Source of the DNA: Paraburkholderia ferrariae NBRC 106233
GTDB lineage: Bacteria; Pseudomonadota; Gammaproteobacteria; Burkholderiales; Burkholderiaceae
DNA: 64,000 bases
Direction: 5' to 3'
Assembly (NCBI RefSeq): GCF_000685035.1
Contig: NZ_BAYB01000023.1
Location: 109,960-173,959 of the forward strand
Below, in pieces: positions 34,335 to 43,466 of the stretch; the first letter of the stretch is position 1; each line of letters begins with the position of its first letter. The position numbers were made by a program, and so were the translations under genes. The notes below the pieces were generated by a model. That model did not search any database, was not told the DNA's origin, and saw nothing but the letters and a program-made list of their open reading frames with translations.

Positions 34335-35963
34335 ATGCAATACGACTACATCATCGTAGGCGGCGGCTCGGGCGGCGCATCGCTCGCGGGCCGGCTCGCC
34401 GCGCGCTGTCCCGAAGCGACCATCGCGATCATCGAAGCGGGGCCGCACACCGGGCGCAATCTGCTCGTCAACATGCCCGTGGGCGTGGCCGCGCTCGTTC
34501 CGCGTCGCATGAAGAACAACTACGGCTACGAAACGGAGCCGCAGCCGGGTCTCGCGGGCCGGCGCGGCTATCAGCCGCGCGGACGCGGCTTCGGCGGATC
34601 GAGCGCGATCAACGCGATGATCTATACGCGCGGCCACCCGCTCGACTACGACGAATGGGCGCAACTGGGCTGCACGGGCTGGTCGTTCGCCGACGTGCTG
34701 CCGTACTTCCTGCGCGCCGAGGACAACTCGCGCGGCGCGAGCGCGCTGCACGGGGCGGGCGGGCCGCTCGGCGTGTCGGACCTGTGCGAGCGCAACCCCG
34801 TGGCGGAGCGCTTCGTGCGCGCGGCGCTCGAAGCGGGCTTTCGCCCCAACGACGATTTCAACGGCCCCGACCAGGAAGGCGTGGGCTTTTACCAGGTGAC
34901 GCAGCGCGGCGGCGAACGCTGCACGGTGGCGCGCGCCTACCTGTACGGGCACGCGCGCCCGAACCTGCACCTGATCGCCGATGCCACCGTGCTGCGAGTG
35001 ACCTTCGACGGCGCGCGGGCCAGCGGCGTCGAAGTGGCGCGCGGCGGCCAGATCGAGCGGATGGCCGCGCGCGCGGAAGTGATCCTCGCGGCGGGGGCGT
35101 TCAACACGCCGCAACTGCTGATGTGCTCGGGCGTGGGCCCCGCCGATCAACTGCGCGCGCACGGCATTGCCGTGCAGCACGACGCGCCCGAAGTGGGCCG
35201 CAACCTGATCGACCATATCGACTTCACCTACAACAAGCGCGTGCATACGAGCGAGACCATCGGCTATTCGCTGCGCGGGATCGCGAAGATGGTGCCCGGC
35301 CTCGCGCGTTATTTCGGCGCGCGGCGCGGCATGTTCACGAGCAACGTGGCGGAGGCGGGCGGCTTCATCAAGAGCCAGCCCGGGCTCGAGCGGCCCGATC
35401 TGCAACTGCACTTCTGCACGGCACTCGTGGACGACCACAGCCGCAAGCTGCACTGGGGCCACGGCTACTCGCTGCATGTGTGCGTGCTGCGGCCTCACAG
35501 CCGCGGCAGCGTGACGCTCGCGAGCGCCGACGCGCGCGTCGCCCCGCTGATCGACCCGCGCTTTCTCTCGGATGCGCGCGACGTGGACCTGCTCGTGGAA
35601 GGCGCGCGCGTGGGGCGCCGCATCCTCGAAGCGGCGCCGCTTGCCGAGCTGGGCGGGCGCGAGATCTATACGCATCCCGGGCAGTCCGAGGCCGAGTTGC
35701 GCGCGACCATCGCCGCGCGCGCCGACACGATCTATCACCCGGTTTCGACCTGCCGCATGGGCGGCGATGCGCAGTCGGTGGTCGATACGCAACTGCGCGT
35801 GCGCGGCGTGAACGGCCTGCGCATTGCGGATGCCTCCGTCATGCCGACGCTCATCGGCGGCAATACGAATGCGCCTACCGTGATGATCGGCGAGCGGGCG
35901 GCCGATTTCATCGTCGAAGCGCGCCGCGCGCACGATGCGAGCAGCGCGAGCGTGGTGGCCTGA
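34335..35963 (+). CDS. GMC family FAD-dependent oxidoreductase
   Basis: A 542-aa flavoenzyme of the choline dehydrogenase/alcohol oxidase family. The FAD-binding GGGSGGASLAGRLA is at the N-terminus. The GMC signature GRGFGGSSAINAMIYTRGHPLDYDEWA follows near residue 80. The active-site His468 is in YHPVSTCRMGG, with a second catalytic position at about Asn512 in GGNTNAPTVMIGERA. The ATG at 34335 has GGGAGGAG upstream. It diverges from aidB across 265 bp. The substrate is unknown; no betB or betI is adjacent, which argues against simple choline use. Confidence 0.87.
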   Translation: MQYDYIIVGGGSGGASLAGRLAARCPEATIAIIEAGPHTGRNLLVNMPVGVAALVPRRMKNNYGYETEPQPGLAGRRGYQPRGRGFGGSSAINAMIYTRGHPLDYDEWAQLGCTGWSFADVLPYFLRAEDNSRGASALHGAGGPLGVSDLCERNPVAERFVRAALEAGFRPNDDFNGPDQEGVGFYQVTQRGGERCTVARAYLYGHARPNLHLIADATVLRVTFDGARASGVEVARGGQIERMAARAEVILAAGAFNTPQLLMCSGVGPADQLRAHGIAVQHDAPEVGRNLIDHIDFTYNKRVHTSETIGYSLRGIAKMVPGLARYFGARRGMFTSNVAEAGGFIKSQPGLERPDLQLHFCTALVDDHSRKLHWGHGYSLHVCVLRPHSRGSVTLASADARVAPLIDPRFLSDARDVDLLVEGARVGRRILEAAPLAELGGREIYTHPGQSEAELRATIAARADTIYHPVSTCRMGGDAQSVVDTQLRVRGVNGLRIADASVMPTLIGGNTNAPTVMIGERAADFIVEARRAHDASSASVVA

Positions 35964-36076
35964 CGGGCGCTGTTTCGTTTTCCTGCCTGTTCTTGCCCGT
36001 TTCTGCCAATGGCGCCGAAGCCTTCGAACGTCTCCACAAAACGGGGCGTTCGAGGGCGTTGTCGCGCTTGAAGCCG

Positions 36077-36098
36077 GCCTCGCGTGCGCGGGCTTTTT
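36077..36098 (+). terminator. Terminator after the GMC oxidoreductase
   Basis: GCC(T)CGCG and CGCGGGC pair over a short loop and are followed by TTTTT (36094-36098). It lies between convergent genes, and its U-tract is on the plus strand. Confidence 0.6.
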
Positions 36099-36107
36099 CA
36101 GCCCCTT

Positions 36108-37052
36108 CTATTTCCGCTTCGCACCCGCTTCCAACCCCGGCGGCCGCACGAAATCGTCGAGAAACGATGAAGGCTTGCCGAACTCTTCGCGCGCCACGTC
36201 CAGCCACGCGCGCGCCGCGTGCGAGAGGTAGGCGCTGCGCTTCCACCCTATCGCCATGTCCCATGCGATCTCCGGTTCGCTCACCGGCAGGCACGTGAAG
36301 CGGGCCGCGTCGAGCCGCCGGCAATAGGGCGCCGGCAAGAGCGCGATGCCCACGCCGGCCAGCACCAGTGCCGCCATCAGGTCCCAGTGCCCGCTGCGCC
36401 CGACGATCTGCGGCGCGAAGCCCGCCGTGCGGCACGCATGCAGCACGACGTCGTTCAGCGCCAGGCTTTCGCCGTAGAACACGAACGGCTCCGACGCGAG
36501 ATCGACGAGCGGCACGCTCGCCGCGCCGTCCCAGCGCGAGCCCTTCGGCGCGACGAGCCACAGCAGTTCATGCGAAATCGGCAGGACGTCGATCGTTGCC
36601 GGATCCACGGGCTGCAGCACGCCGCCCAGTTCCAGCTCGCCCGCAATCAGCGCCGCTTCGATCGCGCGCGAACCCTGCTCGAAAAGCTTCAGCTCGATCT
36701 TCGGGTAGCGCTGGCGGAACGCCGCGATTGCCGGCATGAAGAGCGAGCCGCCCATGGGGGGAATGCCGATCGTCAGCTCGCCGCGGCCGAGCGTCTCCAG
36801 ATCGGCCAGTTCGGCTTCCAGTTGCGCCTGCGCGGCGAGCACGTCCTGGCCGCGCTGATACACGATGCGGCCCGCGTCGGTGAGCACCATCTGCCGGGCG
36901 TCGCGCAGCAACAGCGGGGTGCCGGTTTCGTCTTCCAGCGCCTTGACCATCTTGCTGATGGTGGGCTGGGTGACGTGCAGTTGTTCGGCGGCGGCGGTGA
37001 AGCTCTGCTGCCGCACCACCTCGATGAAATAGCGAAGCGCGCGCAGTTCCAC
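36108..37052 (-). CDS. LysR-type regulator, probable CidR-like activator
   Basis: A 314-aa LysR regulator. The N-terminal winged helix (residues 1-60) contains FTAAAEQLHVTQPTISKMVKALEDETGTPLLLR, followed by an effector-binding domain. It starts at GTG with GGGAG upstream. It is divergent from a cidA/lrgB pair; LysR-type CidR controls cidABC in Gram-positive bacteria, so the same job here is likely. A 15-bp dyad fitting the T-N11-A LysR box lies between them (37073-37087). Confidence 0.85.
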   Translation of the reverse strand: MELRALRYFIEVVRQQSFTAAAEQLHVTQPTISKMVKALEDETGTPLLLRDARQMVLTDAGRIVYQRGQDVLAAQAQLEAELADLETLGRGELTIGIPPMGGSLFMPAIAAFRQRYPKIELKLFEQGSRAIEAALIAGELELGGVLQPVDPATIDVLPISHELLWLVAPKGSRWDGAASVPLVDLASEPFVFYGESLALNDVVLHACRTAGFAPQIVGRSGHWDLMAALVLAGVGIALLPAPYCRRLDAARFTCLPVSEPEIAWDMAIGWKRSAYLSHAARAWLDVAREEFGKPSSFLDDFVRPPGLEAGAKRK

Positions 37053-37072
37053 AGTCAGGCTCCCGATTCAAG

Positions 37073-37087
37073 ATTCCAGATTGGAAT
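37073..37087. promoter_or_regulatory. Putative LysR-family binding dyad
   Basis: ATTCC-N5-GGAAT is a perfect inverted repeat and includes T-N11-A (T37074 to A37086), the core of LysR boxes. It lies 20 bp from the regulator start and 80 bp before cidA, in an AT-richer stretch of the 116-bp divergent spacer. Confidence 0.6.
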
Positions 37088-37168
37088 GATTTCAATAATT
37101 CTAAGTCATTTTATTTATGTTGCGGCGCAACCTATACTCGCTTTCATCGAAAGTCACCAGGGTTTTCC

Positions 37169-37633
37169 ATGAGCACGCCGACCTCTCTCTCTTCCAGCCG
37201 GGCGCCGCAACACGCGGGCGGGATGGCGCGCGTCGGCCGGATTGCCGCGCAATCGGCGCTGCTGGCCGGCGTCTGGTTCGTGGCCGACGCCCTCGTGCGC
37301 GTGACGCACCTGCCCGTGCCGGGCGGCGTGGTGGGCCTCGCGGCGCTGCTCGCGCTGCTCTTCTGCGGCGGCGTCGCGCCGCGCTGGGTGAAGGCCGGCG
37401 CCGACTGGCTGCTCTCCGACATGCTGCTCTTCTTCATCCCGGCCGCCGTGGCGGCGGTCCAGTACGGCGGCCTGTTCCGCGCCGACGGCTGGCGCCTCGC
37501 GCTCGTCGTGGTGGGCGGCACGCTGATGGTGATGGTGGCGGTGGCGTTTGCCGTCGAGCAGGCCGCGCGCCTCGAGCGGCGCCTCGCGCTGCGGCGCGTG
37601 CAGCAGGCGCGCCATTCCCACGCGCGCGCCTGA
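37169..37633 (+). CDS. CidA/LrgA family holin-like membrane protein
   Basis: A 154-aa membrane protein with four likely helices. VVGLAALLALLFCGGV and GADWLLSDMLLFFIPAAVAAVQYGGL match the CidA/LrgA family (PF03788), which moderates murein hydrolase activity and, in some bacteria, pyruvate or acetate transport. A 40-residue N-terminal cytoplasmic tail precedes the first helix. Followed after 52 bp by the lrgB-type partner. Confidence 0.87.
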   Translation: MSTPTSLSSSRAPQHAGGMARVGRIAAQSALLAGVWFVADALVRVTHLPVPGGVVGLAALLALLFCGGVAPRWVKAGADWLLSDMLLFFIPAAVAAVQYGGLFRADGWRLALVVVGGTLMVMVAVAFAVEQAARLERRLALRRVQQARHSHARA

Positions 37634-37685
37634 ACCGGCCGCCCGACCGTTTGCCCTTGAGTTTGCCATTCAGGATGATCCCGTC

Positions 37686-38408
37686 ATGAACGCGTTTTTC
37701 TCCGCCCTGTTCGCCGACGACGCCTCGCGCCTGATCGCCGCCGGCTGCTTCATCCTCACCATCGCGCTCTATTTCGCCGCGAAGTCGCTCTACGCGCGCT
37801 TTCGCTCGCCGTGGCTCACGCCGCTCGTCGCCGTGCCCATCGTGCTGGGCGCGATCGTGCTGATGCTGCACATTCCGTATCCGGTCTATTTCGAGGACAC
37901 GCGCTGGCTCATGTGGCTGCTGGGGCCGGCCACCGTCGCCTTCGCGGTGCCGATCTACGAGTATCGCGCGCTGCTCAGGCGTCACTGGATCTCGCTCATG
38001 GTGGGCGTGACGGTGGGTATCGTCGTGGCCGTGGGCGGCTCGCTCGTGCTCGCGAAGCTGCTGCATCTCTCGCCGGATCTGCAGCGCAGCCTGATGACGC
38101 GTTCGATCTCCACGCCCTTCGCGCTGGCCGTCTCCGACAAGATCCACGCGCCGCGCGACCTCACCGCGCTGTTCGTGATCGCCACGGGCGTGTGCGGGAT
38201 GCTGTTCGGCGAGATCGTGCTGGCCCTCGTGCCGCTGCGCACGCGGCTCGCGCGCGGCGCGCTGTTCGGCGCGGCCGCTCACGGCGTGGGCACCGCCAAG
38301 GCGCGCGAGCTGGGCAGCGAAGAGGGCGTGGTGGCGAGCCTCACGATGATGATTGCGGGCGTGGTGATGGTGCTGCTCGCGCCCGCGCTCGGTTTCCTGC
38401 CGGTCTGA
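37686..38408 (+). CDS. LrgB/CidB family membrane protein
   Basis: A 240-aa protein of the LrgB/CidB family with six to eight helices. The signatures are LLGPATVAFAVPIYEYRALLRRHW, SLMTRSISTPFALAVSDKI and ALFGAAAHGVGTAKARELGSEEGVVASLTM, all conserved in the family (compare E. coli YohK). AGGA lies 10 bases before the ATG. It is paired with the upstream CidA/LrgA gene. Confidence 0.9.
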   Translation: MNAFFSALFADDASRLIAAGCFILTIALYFAAKSLYARFRSPWLTPLVAVPIVLGAIVLMLHIPYPVYFEDTRWLMWLLGPATVAFAVPIYEYRALLRRHWISLMVGVTVGIVVAVGGSLVLAKLLHLSPDLQRSLMTRSISTPFALAVSDKIHAPRDLTALFVIATGVCGMLFGEIVLALVPLRTRLARGALFGAAAHGVGTAKARELGSEEGVVASLTMMIAGVVMVLLAPALGFLPV

Positions 38409-38455
38409 GGGCGCCGCCGCGCCGCGCGGCTGCCATCCAGGCGGCCGTCCCGATT

Positions 38456-38464
38456 TGCTACAAT
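38456..38464 (+). promoter_or_regulatory. Extended -10 promoter for ahcY
   Basis: TGC-TACAAT is an extended -10 hexamer with no clear -35. It lies just before the SAH riboswitch, so transcription would start at about 38471 and include the whole aptamer. Confidence 0.55.
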
Positions 38465-38466
38465 CA

Positions 38467-38590
38467 CGCCTCGTCTTCGAGGAGCGTTGCGACGGGCTGC
38501 AGTTCGACACTGCGGGACCTGCCAGGCTCGAAGGCGCTCAATCCGGTCGGATTCCCTGAATTCACCGCACTGAAACGGCGCTCACGTCTT
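38467..38590 (+). ncRNA. S-adenosylhomocysteine (SAH) riboswitch
   Basis: The leader of ahcY contains the SAH-riboswitch signatures in order: TCGAGGAGCGTTGCGACGG (38478-38496), CAGGCTCGAAGGCGCTCAA (38523-38541) and AACGGCGCTCA (38574-38584). TCGAGG pairs with the later CTCGA, and GGCGCTCA segments supply the pseudoknot. This riboswitch class turns on SAH hydrolase when the inhibitory by-product SAH builds up, fitting the gene directly downstream. No terminator stem with a U-tract is evident, which suggests control of ribosome access; AAAGGAGGG follows after a short AT-rich segment. Confidence 0.85.
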
Positions 38591-38624
38591 TAATTTCTAG
38601 GTCAATTTTAGAAAGGAGGGCGTG

Positions 38625-40043
<1,419 letters not shown>

Positions 40044-40124
40044 GCCAGGCGGTTACAAGCGGTCACAAGCCGCGATTCGGCGCGGCGCTGATTTAAGCCG
40101 CCGTTAAGCCATCGGCAGGATGCT

Positions 40125-40147
40125 GGGGGCGGGCACTGTCCGCCCCC
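40125..40147. terminator. GC-rich hairpin between ahcY and the yvlD-like gene
   Basis: GGGGGCGG and CCGCCCCC pair over a 7-nt loop, 82 bp after the ahcY stop. No U-tract follows, so it may slow rather than end transcription into the next gene. Confidence 0.4.
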
Positions 40148-40177
40148 GGCCTGTCCGTCAAGAACAAGGAGCTAACC

Positions 40178-40528
40178 ATGACCGTGCTGCTGACCTGGTT
40201 GATCAACGCGCTCGCGCTCTTGATCATTACCTGGCTCGTTCCGTCGATCCACATCCGCAGCTTCGGCACCGCGCTGATCGTCGCGCTCGTGCTCGGCCTC
40301 ATCAACGCCGTGCTGCGCCCGGTGCTGATCCTGCTCACGCTGCCCGTGACCATCGTCACGCTCGGCCTCTTCATCCTCGTGGTGAATGCGCTGTGCTTCT
40401 GGCTCGCGGCTTCGCTGCTCAAGGGCTTCGAGGTGTCGGGTTTCTGGTCGGCGTTCTTCGGCTCGATCCTCTACAGCATCGTGTCGTGGCTGCTGTCCGC
40501 CCTGATTTTCGGCAACCGCAGCCTCTGA
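40178..40528 (+). CDS. YvlD-like four-helix membrane protein (phage holin family annotation)
   Basis: A 116-aa membrane protein with four helices covering almost the full length (LLTWLINALALLIITWLVP; LIVALVLGLINAVLRPVLILLTLP; VTLGLFILVVNALCFWLAASLL; FFGSILYSIVSWLLSALIF). It matches the YvlD/Mycobacterial 4TM family (PF04020), often labelled phage holin, although no phage is present. AAGGAG precedes the ATG. Its function is unknown; the ahcY-yvlD-metF order suggests co-transcription. Confidence 0.82.
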   Translation: MTVLLTWLINALALLIITWLVPSIHIRSFGTALIVALVLGLINAVLRPVLILLTLPVTIVTLGLFILVVNALCFWLAASLLKGFEVSGFWSAFFGSILYSIVSWLLSALIFGNRSL

Positions 40529-40550
40529 TGCGCCGCTGCGGTCATTCATC

Positions 40551-41381
40551 ATGAAACCGATCGAACTCTCATTCGAATTTTTCCCGCCGAAGACGCCGGA
40601 CGGCGTGGACAAGCTGCGCGCCACGCGCGCGCAGCTCGCCACGCTCGCGCCGAAGTTCGTCTCGGTGACGTTCGGCGCAGGCGGCTCGACGCAACAGGGC
40701 ACGCTCGACACCGTCCTGGATATCGCGAAGGACGGCGTCGAAGCGGCGCCTCACCTGTCGTGCATCGGCGCCTCGAAAGAGGGCCTGCGCGAGATCCTCG
40801 CGGCCTACCGGTCGCATGGGGTCCGCCATATCGTCGCCCTGCGCGGCGACCTGCCTTCGGGCATGGGCGAGATGGGCGAGCTGCGCTATGCGTCGGACCT
40901 CGTCGCGTTCATTCGCCAGCAAACCGGCGACGCGTTCCACATCGAAGTGGCCGCGTATCCCGAGTACCACCCGCAGGCGCGCTCGCCGCGCCACGACCTC
41001 GAAGCGTTCGCGCAGAAGGTGAAGGCGGGGGCGAACTCGGCGATCACGCAGTACTTCTTCAACGCGGACGCCTACTTCCGTTTTGTCGAAGACGCGAAGA
41101 AGCTGGGCGTGGACATTCCGATCGTGCCCGGCATCATGCCGATCACGAACTACTCGCAGCTCATGCGCTTCTCCGAAATGTGCGGCGCCGAAGTGCCGCG
41201 CTGGGTGGCGAAGCGCCTCGAGAGCTACGGCGACGACCGCGAGTCGATCCGCGCGTTCGGCCTCGACGTGGTGACGGACCTGTGCCGCCGCCTCGTCGAA
41301 GCGGGCGTGCCGGGGCTGCACTTCTACACGCTCAACAACGCGGTGGCCACCAAGGCGATCTGCGAGCGCCTCTTCCCCTGA
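40551..41381 (+). CDS. metF: 5,10-methylenetetrahydrofolate reductase
   Basis: Reduces methylene-THF to methyl-THF for methionine synthesis, using FAD. It is 276 aa and starts KPIELSFEFFPPKT, the MetF signature. The active-site region VSVTFGAGGSTQQGT, the RGDLP loop, and QYFFNADAYFRFV are all present. It ends the ahcY group and is followed by a strong terminator. Confidence 0.95.
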   Translation: MKPIELSFEFFPPKTPDGVDKLRATRAQLATLAPKFVSVTFGAGGSTQQGTLDTVLDIAKDGVEAAPHLSCIGASKEGLREILAAYRSHGVRHIVALRGDLPSGMGEMGELRYASDLVAFIRQQTGDAFHIEVAAYPEYHPQARSPRHDLEAFAQKVKAGANSAITQYFFNADAYFRFVEDAKKLGVDIPIVPGIMPITNYSQLMRFSEMCGAEVPRWVAKRLESYGDDRESIRAFGLDVVTDLCRRLVEAGVPGLHFYTLNNAVATKAICERLFP

Positions 41382-41433
41382 CGTCGACATAGAGATTGAC
41401 GCTGCGCGGGTTTTCCCGCGCATGCGCCGCGAA

Positions 41434-41471
41434 CCGCGCGGTGCCGCTTAGGCGGCCCGCGCGGTTTTTTT
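41434..41471 (+). terminator. Rho-independent terminator after metF
   Basis: CCGCGCGG(T)GCCGC pairs with GGCGG(C)CCGCGCGG around TTA, followed by seven T (41465-41471). This is the clearest intrinsic terminator in the window. With the weak dppA promoter at 41628-41657 it accounts for the 317-bp gap between metF and dppA. Confidence 0.88.
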
Positions 41472-41627
41472 GCGTGCGCGGCGGGCGATGTCGCGGGGGG
41501 CGGCGATCCGATCCGCATCGGCGGGGGAAATTTGAGATCCGGCAAAAACCGGCGCGCGCCGCAGCATGAACCTCGCGCGCAGCCTGTCAACCCGGCGTTC
41601 CCCCACACGCCGGGACTTTTGGCTTGC

Positions 41628-41657
41628 TTGTGACCGCGGCACTTGCTCAAGTAAGAT
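41628..41657 (+). promoter_or_regulatory. Possible sigma-70 promoter for dppA
   Basis: TTGTGA (41628-41633), 18 bp, TAAGAT (41652-41657). Each hexamer matches consensus at four of six positions. It lies 41 bp before the dppA start. No operator was recognised. Confidence 0.4.
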
Positions 41658-41698
41658 CGCGCTACGCCGGCTCCGGCCGGCACTGAACCGGAGGAAAC

Positions 41699-43330
41699 AT
41701 GATAGAAAACAAACTGTTGCGCGCAGCACGACGGTCGTCTCTCGTCGCGCTCGCAGCGGCAACGATTGCTGGAGCCCCTCTCGCGCACGCCGACAGCATT
41801 CCGAACAAGACGCTCGTCTATTGCTCGGAAGGCAGCCCGGCCGGCTTCGACCCCGCCCAGTACACCACCGGCGTCGATTTCACCGCGAATACCTTCACCG
41901 TGTACAACCGCCTCGTCGAATTCGAGCGCGGCGGCACGAAGGTCGAACCGGGCCTCGCGCAATCGTGGGATGTTTCCCCCGACGGCAAGACCTACACCTT
42001 CCATCTGCGCCATGGCGTGAAGTTCCAGACCACGGCCTTCTTCAAGCCCACCCGCGAATTCAACGCCGACGACGTGGTGTTCACGTTCGAGCGCATGCTG
42101 GATCCGAACCAGCCGTTCCGCAAGGCGTACCCGGTGTCGTTCCCGTACTTCACCGACATGGGCCTCGACAAGCTGATCGCGAAGGTCGAGAAGGTCGATC
42201 CGTACACCGTGAAGTTCACGCTGAACGAGCCGAATGCGCCGTTCATCCAGAACATGGCGATGGAATTCGCGTCGATTCTCTCGGCCGAATACGCCGACCA
42301 GCTGCTCAAGGCCGGCAAGGCCGCCGACCTGAACCAGTACCCGGTGGGCACGGGCCCGTTCATCTTCAAGAGCTACACGAAGGACGCGACCATCCGCTTC
42401 GACGGCAATCCCGACTACTGGAAGCCGGGCGCCGTGAAGATCTCCAGACTGATTTTCTCGATCACGCCGGACGCGAGCGTGCGCGTGCAGAAGCTCAAGC
42501 GCGACGAGTGCCAGGTGATGAGCTATCCGCGCCCCGCGGACATCGCGCCGCTGAAGCTCGAGCCGAACATTGCGATGCCCTCGCAGCCGGGCTTCAACCT
42601 CGGCTACCTCTCGTACAACGTCGAGCACAAGCCGCTCGACAAGCTCGAAGTGCGCGAAGCGCTCGACATGGCGATCAACAAGAAGGCGATCATCGACTCG
42701 GTGTACCAGGGCGCGGGCCAGCTCGCGACCAACCCGATGCCGCCCACGCAGTGGTCCTACGACAAGAACCTGAAGTCCAACGCCTACGACCCTGAAAAGG
42801 CGAAGGCGCTGCTCGCGAAGGCGGGTCTTGCCAACGGCTTCGAGATCACGCTCTGGGCCATGCCGGTGCAGCGCCCGTACAACCCGAACGCGCGCCTGAT
42901 GTCCGAAATGATCCAGGCCGACTGGGCGAAGATCGGCGTGAAGGCGAAGATCGTCACCTACGAGTGGGGCGAGTACATCAAGCGCGCGCACGCGGGCGAG
43001 GACGACGCCATGCTGATCGGCTGGACGGGCGACAACGGCGACCCCGACAACTGGCTCGGCACGCTGCTCGGCTGCGAGGCCGTGAACGGCAACAACTTCG
43101 GCAAGTGGTGCTACAAGCCCTTCGACGATCTCGTGCAGAAGGGCCGCACGACCTCCGACCAGGCGCTGCGCACGAAGTACTACATGCAAGCCCAGCAGAT
43201 CTTCGCGCAGCAACTGCCGTTCTCGCCGATCGCTCACTCCACCGTCTATCAGCCGGTCAGCAAGAAGGTGATCGACATGCGCATCGAGCCGCTCGGCTAT
43301 GCGCGCTTCGACGGCGTGGGCGTGCAGTAA
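41699..43330 (+). CDS. dppA: Dipeptide ABC transporter periplasmic binding protein
   Basis: Solute-binding protein of the peptide/nickel (SBP_bac_5) family, 543 aa, with a Sec signal peptide cut after LAHA (residue 31). KTLVYCSEGSPAGFDPAQYTTGVDFTANTFTVYNRLVEFE and GWTGDNGDPDNWLGTLLGC match DppA rather than OppA. A leader/GAGGAAAC ribosome site precedes the ATG. It is the first gene of dppABCDF. Two strong hairpins separate it from dppB, as is usual for over-produced binding proteins. The exact ligand could be another short peptide or haem. Confidence 0.88.
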   Translation: MIENKLLRAARRSSLVALAAATIAGAPLAHADSIPNKTLVYCSEGSPAGFDPAQYTTGVDFTANTFTVYNRLVEFERGGTKVEPGLAQSWDVSPDGKTYTFHLRHGVKFQTTAFFKPTREFNADDVVFTFERMLDPNQPFRKAYPVSFPYFTDMGLDKLIAKVEKVDPYTVKFTLNEPNAPFIQNMAMEFASILSAEYADQLLKAGKAADLNQYPVGTGPFIFKSYTKDATIRFDGNPDYWKPGAVKISRLIFSITPDASVRVQKLKRDECQVMSYPRPADIAPLKLEPNIAMPSQPGFNLGYLSYNVEHKPLDKLEVREALDMAINKKAIIDSVYQGAGQLATNPMPPTQWSYDKNLKSNAYDPEKAKALLAKAGLANGFEITLWAMPVQRPYNPNARLMSEMIQADWAKIGVKAKIVTYEWGEYIKRAHAGEDDAMLIGWTGDNGDPDNWLGTLLGCEAVNGNNFGKWCYKPFDDLVQKGRTTSDQALRTKYYMQAQQIFAQQLPFSPIAHSTVYQPVSKKVIDMRIEPLGYARFDGVGVQ

Positions 43331-43347
43331 CGTTTATCGGGTAAGTC

Positions 43348-43425
43348 ATCCGGCCAGGCGTTCACATACTCGAAACGCCGGCCGGATCAGGTCCGGCGAC
43401 CGGGGTCACGAGCCCCCGTCGCCGG
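43348..43425 (+). other. Two tandem hairpins between dppA and dppB
   Basis: The first stem pairs ATCCGGCC(A)GGCGTT (43348-43362) with AACGCCGGCCGGAT (43374-43387). The second pairs CCGGCGACCGGGG (43393-43405) with CCCCCGTCGCCGG (43413-43425), with one mismatch. Neither has a U-tract. Such structures protect the 3' end of an upstream message or partly stop transcription, letting binding protein exceed permease. Confidence 0.75.
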
Positions 43426-43466
43426 TTGCGTTTCAAGCTCAACTCAAGTTTTCGGGGGAACGAACC

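Noticed and set aside
34229..36298. 689-codon plus-strand frame overlapping the GMC oxidoreductase
   Set aside because: It is an alternative frame of the GMC gene with Arg-rich shadow composition. The 34335-35963 frame has FAD and GMC signatures throughout.
40178..40528. Phage remnant suggested by the holin-family name
   Set aside because: No other phage gene lies nearby. The YvlD-type protein is common on bacterial chromosomes next to ahcY and metF.
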